From assembly GCF_013426205.1 (NCBI RefSeq), contig NC_089422.1, forward strand, positions 6,847,001-6,911,000: a stretch of 64,000 nt of DNA. Reading direction: 5' to 3'. Every line of letters begins with the position of its first letter. Position 1 is the first letter of the stretch. The DNA comes from Metarhizium brunneum (taxonomy: Eukaryota > Ascomycota > Sordariomycetes > Hypocreales > Clavicipitaceae). The translations under genes were made by a program, and so were the position numbers. Under the pieces are notes generated by a model. The model was not told where the DNA came from. It did not search any database and saw nothing but the letters and a program-made list of their open reading frames with translations. Of the stretch, positions 11,218 to 21,606 are shown in pieces.

Positions 11218-12360
11218 TCATGCCAACTGGTTGATGGGAATATGAGCAATCTCTTGTCCCCAATGCTCAAGGCCATTGGTGACTACGATTTGACGCACCC
11301 CAAAGCACATTCGAATATGACGCAGAAAACCCTCTCGAGATCGCGCTCGAAGGATCAAATCTGGTGGCCCTCGCTCCATAGGCACAAGGCTAGTCGACTT
11401 ATCGCGCTTTGGATGGTAATTTTGGCACATCCATAGACAGCCCCTGCACAAAAAGCCATGATACACGACGCCGGAGGTAATAGAGGGGAGGTAGATGTGT
11501 GCATAGCTTTCATGTGGATCTTCGAATTCATTCAAGGTGGTGGATATGAGAGGATCGGTGGTATAGGGCCGTAGTTGCGCAGCTCGGTAATGTGCATAAA
11601 GTTCCCGTTTTGTGTCACTAAGACGCGTTGAGAATGGGAGATCCGTGATTTTCTCCTCCGAGCCATGAATCGCAAGCGCAAGCCTCTTTGCACAAGCGAC
11701 GCTGACAAAACTTTCCGGTTTTGGGGTTGCAAATCTCCCTTGGGGGTACATGGGCAAGCGAAGGATACCAGGTAATTGATCAACCTGACGTAGCGGTATA
11801 CGAAAGCACTTCGCAGCAACACCTCGAGGCAGCACCCACAGTGACTGATTGCGCGAAGCACATATCCGACAACATCGCTGACAGGAAGGAAGAAACAACA
11901 ACTGGCCATAGTGGCCGCACGAGAAGCAATTCTGAGATCGCAACGCGGCACGAAGTGCACCCGCAGGGTGATGGCCGATGAGACCTGAGAAGGCCAGCGC
12001 GGCCAGGCCTCGGTGAGCGTACTCGATCAAGTCCCTATATACTGGTGATGTTTGCACGAGAATGCTGGCTCGTCCACATGCGCCGGAGAATCGCAACAAG
12101 GACTGAAAGTCTAGCATCTCGAAGACGTTATGTAAAAGCTCAATAGGAAGCTTTTCAAGATGCCCGATGGGGGTTTTTGGGTCGTAATCCATCCTTGGTT
12201 CTTTGATTTCGATGTCTTTGGACCAGCGGCTTACATACTGTTCTATGTTGGATAGATATCTATACGAGAGTTTTTCAAGAAGAAGTTCATCCAACATAGA
12301 ATCTTCGCTGTCAGCCATGTGAACATCTTGATTCGACACAGAATATCCGACGTGAGACAT
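11218..12360 (-). CDS. F-box domain protein
   Basis: An uninterrupted 380-residue protein whose ATG at 12360 is real. An F-box lies at about residues 66-110 (HLEKLPIELLHNVFEML, then a stretch like the usual FSGACGRAS). F-box proteins usually act as substrate adaptors of SCF ubiquitin ligases. After it comes a cysteine-rich region (NCFSCGHYGQ, PSCQRCCRIC), likely a structural zinc site, and a second Cys pair at FLCRGCLWMC. This order is common in a large set of fungal F-box proteins of unknown target. It diverges from SEC22 with a 486-bp shared intergenic region. No signal peptide or membrane helix is seen. Confidence 0.78.
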   Translation of the reverse strand: MSHVGYSVSNQDVHMADSEDSMLDELLLEKLSYRYLSNIEQYVSRWSKDIEIKEPRMDYDPKTPIGHLEKLPIELLHNVFEMLDFQSLLRFSGACGRASILVQTSPVYRDLIEYAHRGLAALAFSGLIGHHPAGALRAALRSQNCFSCGHYGQLLFLPSCQRCCRICASRNQSLWVLPRGVAAKCFRIPLRQVDQLPGILRLPMYPQGRFATPKPESFVSVACAKRLALAIHGSEEKITDLPFSTRLSDTKRELYAHYRAAQLRPYTTDPLISTTLNEFEDPHESYAHIYLPSITSGVVYHGFLCRGCLWMCQNYHPKRDKSTSLVPMERGPPDLILRARSREGFLRHIRMCFGVRQIVVTNGLEHWGQEIAHIPINQLA

Positions 12361-12846
12361 GGTCGTACGGGGTACAGGATGATTGCGTTGTGAAGCGAGT
12401 TGGTCGATGCAGGCTCTTGGGAGGGAGACCTGACACCCTAATATACCCGTAAAGGGGTACTGCGCCCCGTTGATGCATCTTCAGAAGATAGAGACGTGTC
12501 CTGAAATGAGTGGAGGGCGATGGAATCAGGCTGCGCCGGGCTGCCTAGAGGTTGATGTTGTACTACCAAAAATGTAGAGGATGGTCTGGGAGAGTGTCTC
12601 TGCTTTTGCTCTCGAGTTGAGTCGAGTGAGGCGGAAGGAAAGGCGCTTCCCCGCGACCAATTAGGCAATAGCTGCTGCGGTGGCGTCAAATGACAATCTG
12701 CAATGTGGCGCTGCCCCTGATTGGCCCACTGGGACCACGTCTCAGCTTCAACACCAGCAACACCGGCAACCACATCATCAACTCTCCTCGGCACAATTCC
12801 ACCCTGCCCCAGAAAGCAGCACCAGCTTTCCACCACCACCGCCAAA
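12361..12846. promoter_or_regulatory. Shared divergent promoter, F-box gene and SEC22
   Basis: The 486 bp between two divergently oriented ATGs must hold both promoters. The right half is C-rich on the plus strand, with pyrimidine tracts leading into the SEC22 ATG, as is usual for fungal 5' leaders. Confidence 0.5.
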
Positions 12847-13560
12847 ATGATTCTCTCCACCCAAATATCACGGCTGGACGGTACATACTCCCCCCAATGC
12901 TCCCCTTCCTCATCGCGTTCGCAGAAACTAACAGGAACCAATGTAGGCCTCATGCTCTGCGCCTCGGTCGACGACTCCCCTGAACCCCCGGCCGTCTCAT
13001 CCCTCAAGTCGCAAGTCCGCCAAATTCTACGCACCCTAACGCGCAACTCCACGCCCCAGGCGTCCATCGAATCCCCCCCTCACGCGATCCACTACCTCAT
13101 CGACAGCGACATCGTCTTCCTCTGCATCTGCGACTCCAGCTACCCGCGCAAGCTGGCCTTCACATACCTCGCCGACTTGTCCCGCGAATTCCTCACCACC
13201 CACTCGCTGCAGCAGCTGCAGTCGCCTTCGCTGCGCCCATATGCATACATGGACTTTGACAGCTTCATTACCAAGACGATGGCGACGTATGCGGATGCCA
13301 GGGCCGCCCAGAACCTGGATAAAGTCAACGATGAGCTGAGGGATGTGACCAAGGTCATGACGAAGAACATTGAAGACTTGCTCTATCGGGGGGACAGCTT
13401 GGATAGGATGGGAGAGATAAGTAGTCGGCTGAGAGACGATAGCAAGAGGTACAGAAGGGCCGCGGTGAGGATTAACTGGGATTTGTTGCTGAAGCAGTAT
13501 GGCCCGTTTGCCGGGCTGGGATTCTTTGTCTTGTTGTTTATATGGATGAGGTTTTTCTAA
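12847..13560 (+). CDS. SEC22: R-SNARE Sec22 (ER-Golgi vesicle fusion)
   Basis: Sec22 is the longin-type R-SNARE of ER-Golgi transport. The ATG is 12847. Exon 1 ends at 12880 inside RLDG. The 66-bp intron (12881-12946) has a GTACAT donor, a CTAAC branch site and a TGTAG acceptor. Splicing gives RLDGLMLCASVDD, exactly the family pattern. The mature protein is about 215 residues, the usual length. The longin domain includes IHYLIDSDIVFLCICD and SYPRKLAF. The SNARE helix is KVNDELRDVTKVMTKNIEDL with its central Arg in LLYRGDSLD. A C-terminal membrane anchor follows (FAGLGFFVLLFIWMRFF). The intron length is a multiple of three and has no stop, so an unspliced read-through would insert 22 residues. 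Confidence 0.92.
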   Translation: MILSTQISRLDGTYSPQCSPSSSRSQKLTGTNVGLMLCASVDDSPEPPAVSSLKSQVRQILRTLTRNSTPQASIESPPHAIHYLIDSDIVFLCICDSSYPRKLAFTYLADLSREFLTTHSLQQLQSPSLRPYAYMDFDSFITKTMATYADARAAQNLDKVNDELRDVTKVMTKNIEDLLYRGDSLDRMGEISSRLRDDSKRYRRAAVRINWDLLLKQYGPFAGLGFFVLLFIWMRFF

Positions 13561-13828
13561 AAAAACAAAAATGGGCACGGAACAGGGGGAAAACAAGGTT
13601 CGAGACGAGGGAAGAAGAAAAGAAAGAAACAGACACGTGCATTGACCAGGAGATGTCATGGGGCGTTACGCGTACACAGTACAGCACAAGACTTGACGTA
13701 TATGTATACATACTATTCTTAATGCTATTCGATCGTAAAGTCGTAATGGTATCCATGTCCAAGTTCCCCAAAACTCCAAATCAAACGCCAGCCTTGCCCG
13801 TCTACTCGCATCTATTTTGCTTCGCCGG

Positions 13829-14882
13829 CTACATGACGGCGCAGTTACCTGACTGTTGCCCACTGGGAACAGCAACCTCGACGTGTTGCCACTCCATGTG
13901 TTCCTGTAACGATGCTACATCTTCAAACTCGTCATTCGGCTTGTACAATTCTTCCTCATCATCCTCGTCCTGCGGCTTTTTGGCTTCGTCTTCACAAAAA
14001 GGACACAGTAGTCTTGCCTGCCAGTCGCCGTGCAACGGGGCCAAATGGTTGGCAACTGCTATCGGCGGGAATATCACCAGCTTCTCCTGTTGGCCCGATG
14101 AGCTTGTGCCGGTAGCTTGCCAATGCTGGCTATTTCCTTGCCGTGTCGGCAAAGATGCAGCTGTTCGTTCGGTCGGGACGTTTTCGAGATCCTCCCATAT
14201 CAAGTGGCCGTCGCAAAAGTCGCAAATAAAAACCATGTCCTCCTCCCCGAATCGATCAAACGATCCGATTTTTGTGCATGCACCCAGCTCTTCCAACTGG
14301 CGCCTTTGATAGTCGGCCTCTGACACTTGCCGACTCGGCTGGACTGCAACCTTTGCCTGAGTGCGCCGTACCAGAAAAGCGCCCAGACATCTTTGCGAGG
14401 ACTCCTGAGAGGATGTAAACACGCGCCTGGCTGCTCGGCACTGTGCTCGGTGTAACTCTCGCTGAAGAGAATGAGTTTCTCGTACCCACACAGGGTCAAT
14501 TGGTCCGCCCGATCGACTCCAGTCCCTAAGGAGCTGAACATGAGCACGAAACTTGTCGCGGAGGAGCCTCAGCTCTTGCATCGTCTCGTCTAAGCACGTT
14601 AGCATTTGCCATTACCGAGATCTTCTGATTGACACATGCTTCCTTGGGAAAAAGGCACGTACATTTTCGATCATGCTCGTATTGAGATTGTCCGTTGACT
14701 AACGGGCATAGCTCCTGGAAGTCCTTCTTGGCCTCGTTCAGAGCTTCCTCCAGTGCCTTGACCTGTTCGTACTCGTCCTGACGCCAATGCCTCTTGTCGG
14801 CGAGACTAAATATGCGCAGTCCTTCAAGAAGACGATTTGCAATGTCAGCCAGCAGCGTGCCCACAGAATCGAAACCGCTCAT
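13829..14882 (-). CDS. Hypothetical protein with Cys/His zinc-finger-like motifs
   Basis: A two-exon protein of about 326 residues. The first ATG is 14882 (MSGFDSVG); the frame above it opens only through GTG. Exon 1 is 14882-14663. The intron has a GTACGT donor, a GCTAAC branch site and a CTTAG acceptor. Exon 2 is 14589-13829, and the join KYETMQEL is in phase. The N-terminal part is predicted helical, with heptad-like repeats (VKALEEALNEAKKD). The second half has FICDFCDGH, then LLCPFCEDEA, and late HMEWQH, which suggests one or two zinc sites resembling degenerate C2H2 fingers. A run of acidic residues (DEDDEEE) sits between them. It is convergent with SEC22. I do not recognise a named family; a regulatory role is only a guess. 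Confidence 0.7.
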
Positions 14883-16365
14883 TGCGGGCGTGCCCGATGT
14901 ACCGAGGATTGCCGTCACTCGAGGCGGTTGCTCCCAGCGGGGTACGATTCACCGTTACGCCGTCAGTCCCAGCTGAAGCAGACGTCTGGAGAATAGATGG
15001 CAAGCTCAATGCAAGACAGGAGAAGAGATTATAGCCTCGGTCGCCTGGCGAGCACCTCTGGGGCGCGCATGGAGGACGGTTGGTTCACAAGAGCCGCGGG
15101 TGCAAAGCCGGAATACGTAGTCTGGTTGCTGAGGTCCACCGTTGCCATAAGGCTTGAGGCTGTGAGCGGCGTGGCAGTGACTAGGTGTGCGGGCTGGGCC
15201 GCGGAATAGAGCTGTGACAAGCAGCGCTGAGGCTGTGCCAACCGGCAGCCGTTGGAGCCAAATATAGGTCAGTAAACACAAAGGATGAAATGGAATGGGG
15301 TGGAGGAGTGAGGCATGCGATGGAGAAAAATGCGACCCGAGTTGGTGTCGTGGCTAAGACGAATGGTCGCTCCTTCCGCGATCCTGCTCCAGTCCCGTCT
15401 GGTTCCATGTGACACGGGAGCTGCCCTCCAGCTCAGTGCGCTTTTCCTCACTCCTCCACCACCAATGTTTGGCCGCCGACGAAGCCAAACTAAAGCAAAC
15501 AATGCGTGGCACAAACTGAATCAAGCTTAACCAACGTTTCCAGCCTTGCCGGCAGACATTGATGATGCCACGCGTGTTTCCGAAACGCCCCTGCTGTTTG
15601 ACCGCACGAGATCCCTGAACGCATGAGTTGCCAATGGCATGCTGTGGGGCTGGTTGGAGGCCTGCCAAACACACGCCTGAGTCGCGAATCGGTTGGTTGC
15701 CCGAGTCAACACCAGGTCTGGAGCTGTCAAGTTGGGCAATTCATTGGGACCGCTGATGTTCCAGACGCGTTTTAGCCTAGATAAGACCTTCATGATGACG
15801 TTTGTACGTTCCATTCTAGAAGGGTTTCTGAGCGGTAGCTGCTTCGACAAAAAGTAGGGATTAAAAAGTTAGTCTTTGGTAGTCCCCCAGCGGCCTATAT
15901 TAGACTAATCCAAGCTGATAGCAGGTGTTTCATTCCGCTGTTGCTCCTCTCACGGTCTTGCTCTAACATTGCCCAGGTGGCTGACAGCACACAACATAAC
16001 CCGACTTGTCTTGGCCGACCGAAATGCTGCGCCCAGCACCTTCTGACGAAACTCGCCTTCCCCTCGATTTATTTTTTTCTTGGCAGGCACTGTTCGTGTC
16101 ACAGTGTACAAAGACGCCCGTGGGCGACTGACACGTTGACGAGTGCGACCGCCCATCCATTTTTGAACCAACAGACGAAGAGGCCGTGCGCGAAGATGGA
16201 TTTGCCAACCAATGTCTGTGGGAGCGGCTATCTTGTCCAACCGTCGACCTGATACCAATAGCCTTAGCTTCTATTGTACCTACTAATACAGGCCATGTCT
16301 GCAAGCCTAACCTGGCGTAGACAGCGGCGAAGAGAAAGACGCAAGAGAGAGCAGCTTTAAACGCT
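14883..16365. other. Intergenic region, no gene seen
   Basis: About 1.5 kb separates the ATG of the Cys/His protein from the 3' end of the DUF4246 gene. Many short frames overlap on both strands, none with family-like sequence. An unrecognised noncoding transcript is possible. Confidence 0.45.
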
Positions 16366-18479
16366 TCAATGTTCGCAAAAGCTCCACTCGACTTGGTTTA
16401 GCTCATCTTCCACATTCTGTTGTAAAACAGTCCTCTCGGCCATGAGCTCCTCCCTCAGTTTCTTCGCCTCATCCAACACCATGATCGAATCCATATTTTG
16501 AAGAACGGTAGCCACCGCCTCGCTCTGGCCCCCACTTGTGTACCAATGCCTTTGTTGAGGGGGTACGTTGGACGTCGAAATTACCGGTATAGCCGGGTCA
16601 ACAAGGAACAGTGCGAGAATCTTCCTGTGCCCCGGCTTGGTTGGGTCCTCGAGCTTGAAGGGCTGCACTCGGTGTTGGCACAAGTTTGAAAAGAAGAGCG
16701 ACCGCCCAGGGCGCGTGAGTACGCTTCCCACGTCTTGGAGAGTGTCGAAACCGCTGCGGATGGCGAATACTCGCTCGATGGACGCCCTGTCGTTTTGTTG
16801 GTACTTGAGCCGCTGGCCGAGGTTCTCCACGTTGGCGGGCGTACGGAATGCAAGCCGGGATTCGGTAATGTTGTGGCAGTCGTAGTAGAACAGAGCCGTA
16901 GCACAAATATGCTCGTTTAGTTGACCCTCGATGTGCCACGAGCCGCCGTCGTAGGATGGTTTGTCAGGCGTGAGGTGAATATTGGCTAGTTTCACGATAA
17001 CTTGGATGCGAGGAGTGCGATTGAAGAACCCCGATGATCTGACGTGTTTCTTTGAGATTCTAAAGTAGGGAGAGGCTTTATTTATGTCGTCTTCTTCAAT
17101 ATCCGAGTTGTCATATTCGTCGTCGTCGTCGTCGTCGTCGTCATCATAATCCTCGCCCTCGGAATCAACATCATCGGGATTTTCGGATTCGTCACTATTC
17201 TCACCATCAGAGGTGTAGTATTTTCTTTTTTCGCCTTCGGTTTCTTCACTGCAAAGTTGGCCCAAAGTGTCGCCATCCAATTCCCGATTTTGGTGTTCCT
17301 CGCCATCGTTATCATCCTCACTCTGTTTCGCTGCCTCTTCAGGGACAACGTCAGGTCGCGAAACCCCACGACCAACCTTTCGAGCGGTAAGGCGCTGCAC
17401 AGGAAACTTTTTTACCCAACGGTAAATCAGATCCCAGGCCGGCAAGGATTTTTGGATAAACTCCTCTATGATGGGATACATCGCAGCGTGGTCCTTGGGG
17501 TGCAAGTTATTAATGTAACTCTCAATCGTCGCCCGACCATCTTCGTCAATGGCAACGTCACACGGCAACCACTGAAATCTGGGCGACACGACTTCTATTG
17601 GTGCTCTGCGCCAGTCGATTGTCGCCTCCAGTTGAGACTCGGAGTCGTCGCCTGGCTTCTCTAGTAGGAACCCACGACCGCAAAAGTTGAGGCACTCGTC
17701 CAAGCCAATTCGTTGATGCCGCATGATGCGAGAACGGCCATATAGTAGCGGGAAGAGCGATGGGTGCACCAAGTCAAGGACCTTGCCGTCGCTCCCTGGG
17801 TGCCAATCCTTGTCGCTGTCTGCCACATGCTCAAGAGACTTGACCGCCGTTTTGAGCCGCTCCGTCAAGTCTTCAGAGACGAGCTTGTCAGACTTGATAA
17901 CACAGGTCGAGTGGTCCATGACGGGGATCAAACTCGTTTCTTCGTACAAGGCCGCCTTTTTGCGAAGCTCCTGGATGCACTACAATCTCGAGAGTTAGCC
18001 AGGGTGTATATGTACCGGGGCGCTCAGTGGACAATTGCCGGCTCACCATCTCTGCCATGTTCTTGGTAAAATCTCCATGTTTCCTGTACTCTGCCCAGTT
18101 TAAGCTCAGAACCTCCTGCTTCCATCTCGCTGCAATATTAGGGTCGCAAACTTTACGCCACCACTCGGGCTTGTTCGTAATGTCCTCCATGAACTTCAGC
18201 ATGCAAACTTCCCGAATGAGCAAAGTCGTTGCCTTCCAGTCCTTGTTACGGTCGCCCATAAGCACAGGGAAGCGCTCTTTCCGAGGCGGAAGATAATTCA
18301 AGGGCAGGCCGTAACCCGGAAGCCGAATGGCTTCGGAGGGGGTAGGTATGGGTCGAGGTTTCGGCCGGGGAGAGGAGCGAGGAGATGCATTGTCCTACGT
18401 GCTGAGAATAAGTTATCCAAGGATCAAAATGCAAAGAGGATCAACGCACATCAAACTGAACGAATTGGACGTTTTCCAT
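16366..18479 (-). CDS. DUF4246 family protein
   Basis: A DUF4246 protein of about 663 residues in three exons: 18479-18450 (MENVQFVQFD), 18394-18047 and 17979-16366. Introns begin GTGCGT and GTGAGC, and both joins are in phase (FD-DNASPR, AEM-CIQELR). Family hallmarks are LPGYGLPLNYLPPRKERFP, MGDRNKDWKATTLLIREVCMLKFMEDITNKPEWW (here split for reading) and CVIKSDKLV. The C-terminal part has WHIEG near residue 474, QHRVQPF near 561 and GHRKILALFL near 577. This pattern (HxE, later His, then Arg) resembles Fe(II)/2-oxoglutarate dioxygenases, which is my inference for a family of unknown function. A very acidic insert with nine Asp in a row (about residue 405) is encoded by a GAC/GTC microsatellite at 17116-17145. 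Confidence 0.85.
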
Positions 18480-19521
18480 TGTGCAATTTCTATGGTCGAG
18501 CCGCCGTGTGTTGTGTGGTAGCCGAAGCTTCGACAAGTTGGCAGCAGGTAAAATAATTACGACATGTTTTTACGCAACGGCGTGGGTATATGTAGTTATA
18601 CCTCGTTTCGCGCTACGATGACGGAGTAGTAGTGAAGAGGCTTAGCAATGCTGCGCAGTTCATATATGCCGGGTTCCTTAGAGACGGACAATTTCCCCAC
18701 AAACGGCGGCATCACCGTGTCAGGATACCGTATCGCGAGTCATGCAGTTTTCGACCAACAGTTTAATAATATATAGAAGAGTGTATATAAGCATTCACTC
18801 TGTCTTCACTCTATGACGACGAACCAGGGATTGGAGACCCTGTATCCAACCACGACCAGCCATTGTGTGCGATCGGCAGCCTAGTAAGTGGGACGCGATG
18901 CGCCGAGAAGCCTAAATTGGCGATCATCCATGCAGCCTAGCTGGTTAATGTTTGGCTCTTGTCACGGAGCGTTGTGGAACGAATTTAGGCAGCGGCCCGG
19001 GATGTTGGGTTCGGGCGACGCATCTGCCGCAACCATCTCCCACTTGTTTGACCTCGTGTAAACGGTCAACCGGACTCATCTCACGCTTTACTTGTCACTC
19101 TAGGCTGAGCATGGCGCTTAAGAGTCGGGCCTCTACACCGTTTTTCCTACGACAACCCCCCAGAATTGGTGGAGGAACTTCAATATATACTCCTGTGCGA
19201 TCTTTTCGAAGATGTGTAGGAACACGAGTGTGGACGCTATCATTGCTACATGGCTCAAGAGGGATGCGGCGCAGAGGTCAGAGAGCTGGATGACCTACCA
19301 TGTAAGCATTTTGAAGAAGCGAATTCATGATTTTATCCCTCTCAGAGACAAATGGCACTTCACGGCGCTGCTTGACCCAAAGGGTACAAAAAGCAGTGTA
19401 GCCCCAAAGGACCAAAATACAAGTCAGCCACGCTAGGTAGGTCATTAAATTGAAACATCAAAACGACTTGATTGCAGAGAGGAAAGTATTTCCAACTAGC
19501 TGTCGGCACTTGACCGCCTCG
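18480..19521. other. Intergenic region, no gene seen
   Basis: About 1 kb lies between the DUF4246 start and the AAA ATPase 3' end. Frames at 18952-19436 were considered, but their sequence is not protein-like. The DUF4246 promoter must be here. Confidence 0.45.
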
Positions 19522-21093
19522 TCACTTATTCTCCGTGTCTGTCCCCTTGTCTTCGTCCCCGTCTTCCGAGTTGTCCATCTGGTCCCAGAGCAGCTTTGCC
19601 TCCTGCAAGACGACCTTGAGCAATTCATTATCCGCCAGACTCTCGGGAATGTCCACCTCTGGCATGGCCCGCTTGGCCGTTTTCGGGGCCGGTTTTTCAG
19701 ACTGCTCGTCGTCCGTCCCGAGTTTCTCATTCTCGGCCCCATGCTCCTGTGTCAAAGCAGCCCCGACTTCGGCCACAGCAGGACTTTTGACACCGTCCGT
19801 ATCAACATCCGCACCGTTCTGGTCGCCATTCGTCTCAACGTCAGTGTTCTCAGAGACGCGAGAAAGGATAAGCAACGACGCGATAAAGAGTTCCTTGAGG
19901 TACGCAAAGCTGAACCCCGCGGTGAGTTGGGCGATAACACGGCACAGCTCGTCGGGAAAGTCGACGGCAGCCTCGCCGGCATATTTGCCCGCCCACTGTC
20001 GGCAGTAGGCCACCCGCTCCGGCTCCCCGGGCAGCTTGAAGTGAAACTTGCGATCAAACCGGCTGGGCCGCTTGGTGATGGAGGCGTCCAGCTTGTCGAG
20101 GTGGTTTGTCGACCCGACCATCAGGATGCCCTCGTTGGATTGTAGCCCGTCCACCTCGTTGAGGAAGTAGCTCCGGGTCTCGCCGGCCACCAGGCTGTCC
20201 AGGTCCTCAAAGACGAGAAGACACGGTGCCATGGCGCGGGCGTGCGAAAACATGCTCTTCATGGCGTACTTTGGCCCGCGGAAAATACTGTCAAAGGACT
20301 TGACAATGAGGGAGGGAACAGGCGGCTGTCGCGCCGCAAGGGAGTTGACAAGCGCCTTGATGCTGAGAGTCTTGCCGTTGCCCGGGACGCCGTGGAGGAT
20401 GACGCCGCGCTTCCACGGCTCGCCCATGGAGGCGTAGAGCTGGCGGTTGTCGAAGAAGGACAGCACGTCCTTGATCAGGTTGGCCTTTAGCGAGGGGACT
20501 TGTACCACGTCGTCCCACGAGAATCCCCGCATGCTCTTGAACATTTCGGCGGATTTGGACCAGCACGAGTCGTCAAAGACGTAGATTTCTTGGTGTAGCG
20601 TCTTGGCCCAGGCGCCTGCGGCAAGGATCAGGGCGTCAATCCGCCCGTGGTGGACGCCTTTGACGTTGTCATCGGCCGGTGCTAGAATGTAAAACTGCTT
20701 CTCGAGGTTATCGAACCTGTTCAGATAGCCAATTTCGTAGATGATGAAGTCATAGCCATTCCAGGAGTAGGCCCAGCGGCAGAAGCGGATTTCGTCCTTG
20801 AGAGTGCCCGCACCTGCATCGCGGATTGGGGAGCGACACGGATCGGAGCATTTGGTACCACTGCGTGTATATTCGCGCAAAGCGTCGTAGCCCGCGGCGT
20901 CGTCGAGCGTCTTGGACGCATGGCCTGCATCAGCATAGCCGACGACATCGCAAGAGGAGCGTTTGGTACGCGTGACGTGGTAGCCAGGATGAGTGTCACG
21001 GAGCATCTGCATGGTTACCAGCTCAATATCCGTACGGGCTAGGCTGCCATGTTGCTTCCAAGCGTTGAATGCGGGTTGGTCGTTGACCGTCAT
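19522..21093 (-). CDS. AAA+ ATPase (BCS1/fungal AAA type)
   Basis: A single-exon AAA+ ATPase of about 523 residues. The first real ATG is 21093 (MTVNDQPAF); the frame extends upstream only from TTG. The N-terminal 200 residues belong to a fungal-specific region. The ATPase module then shows Walker A GVPGNGKT at about 235-242, Walker B LLVFEDLDSL at about 292-301, a sensor-1 segment MVGSTNHLDKLD and the SRFDRKF region at about 344. The C-terminal 90 residues are acidic and low in complexity (GTDDEQSEKP, NSEDGDEDKG). Similar fungal proteins are usually named AAA family or mitochondrial BCS1-like ATPases, but no membrane helix or targeting signal is obvious, so the compartment is uncertain. Its upstream region carries a cluster of CCAGAC motifs. 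Confidence 0.85.
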   Translation of the reverse strand: MTVNDQPAFNAWKQHGSLARTDIELVTMQMLRDTHPGYHVTRTKRSSCDVVGYADAGHASKTLDDAAGYDALREYTRSGTKCSDPCRSPIRDAGAGTLKDEIRFCRWAYSWNGYDFIIYEIGYLNRFDNLEKQFYILAPADDNVKGVHHGRIDALILAAGAWAKTLHQEIYVFDDSCWSKSAEMFKSMRGFSWDDVVQVPSLKANLIKDVLSFFDNRQLYASMGEPWKRGVILHGVPGNGKTLSIKALVNSLAARQPPVPSLIVKSFDSIFRGPKYAMKSMFSHARAMAPCLLVFEDLDSLVAGETRSYFLNEVDGLQSNEGILMVGSTNHLDKLDASITKRPSRFDRKFHFKLPGEPERVAYCRQWAGKYAGEAAVDFPDELCRVIAQLTAGFSFAYLKELFIASLLILSRVSENTDVETNGDQNGADVDTDGVKSPAVAEVGAALTQEHGAENEKLGTDDEQSEKPAPKTAKRAMPEVDIPESLADNELLKVVLQEAKLLWDQMDNSEDGDEDKGTDTENK

Positions 21094-21240
21094 GTTGGGC
21101 CAGAGGATATTGGCACAGAGATGGCCGAGAGTACGACTGCAAGTATCAAAGAGAGGGATGATCAAACGATGACTCGATGGGAGCTGCAAAGTTTGTATCG
21201 GGGCAAAATGACTGGAACGGCGAAGGCAGAGTCCAGTCCA

Positions 21241-21606
21241 GTCTGGTCTGGTCGATATATATGCCAGTTGGCATGTATGGAAAGATCAAGTCTGGTGGCA
21301 TCGTGCAGGTGGCCAGCCTGGTTCCTTCCACCACACCGCCCTCTGTGATAAGGCCGTCTGGGACATCTGGAGCCTAACATTGAAACCCCGACATTCTCGA
21401 GGGGGTGTGAGTATAGTGCCAGCTGTTGACACTGTCAACTGGTGTCTGGTTTCTGGTTGTTGGTTCAATGCCAACTTCGTTCATCTGTACATGTATGATG
21501 CAGGCTGCTGCCTAGTTCTGCCTGAAGCCCGTCCGTGCAGATTTGCATCCAAGCTCCAATGCTGCAACAGAACCAACAATACTCCATAGATGCCAGACAT
21601 GTCTGG
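21241..21606. promoter_or_regulatory. CCAGAC/GTCTGG cluster upstream of the AAA ATPase
   Basis: GTCTGG starts at 21241, 21246, 21290, 21356, 21444 and 21601, and CCAGAC at 21593. The last pair forms a perfect 14-bp palindrome, CCAGACATGTCTGG (21593-21606). Another perfect inverted repeat, GTTGACA-C-TGTCAAC, lies at 21425-21439. The cluster begins about 150 bp upstream of the ATPase ATG. Confidence 0.45.

Noticed and set aside
12721..12846. N-terminal extension of SEC22
   Set aside because: The family begins MxxSTQI; ATG 12847 gives that and the usual length.
13036..13659. 207-codon open frame on the minus strand
   Set aside because: Antisense to SEC22, which is certain.
19450..20145. 231-codon open frame on the plus strand
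   Set aside because: Antisense shadow of the AAA ATPase C-terminal half.
21595..21604. p53-type response element (AGACATGTCT)
   Set aside because: The match to the animal p53 half-site is coincidental; fungi lack p53. I keep the palindrome only as an unassigned motif.
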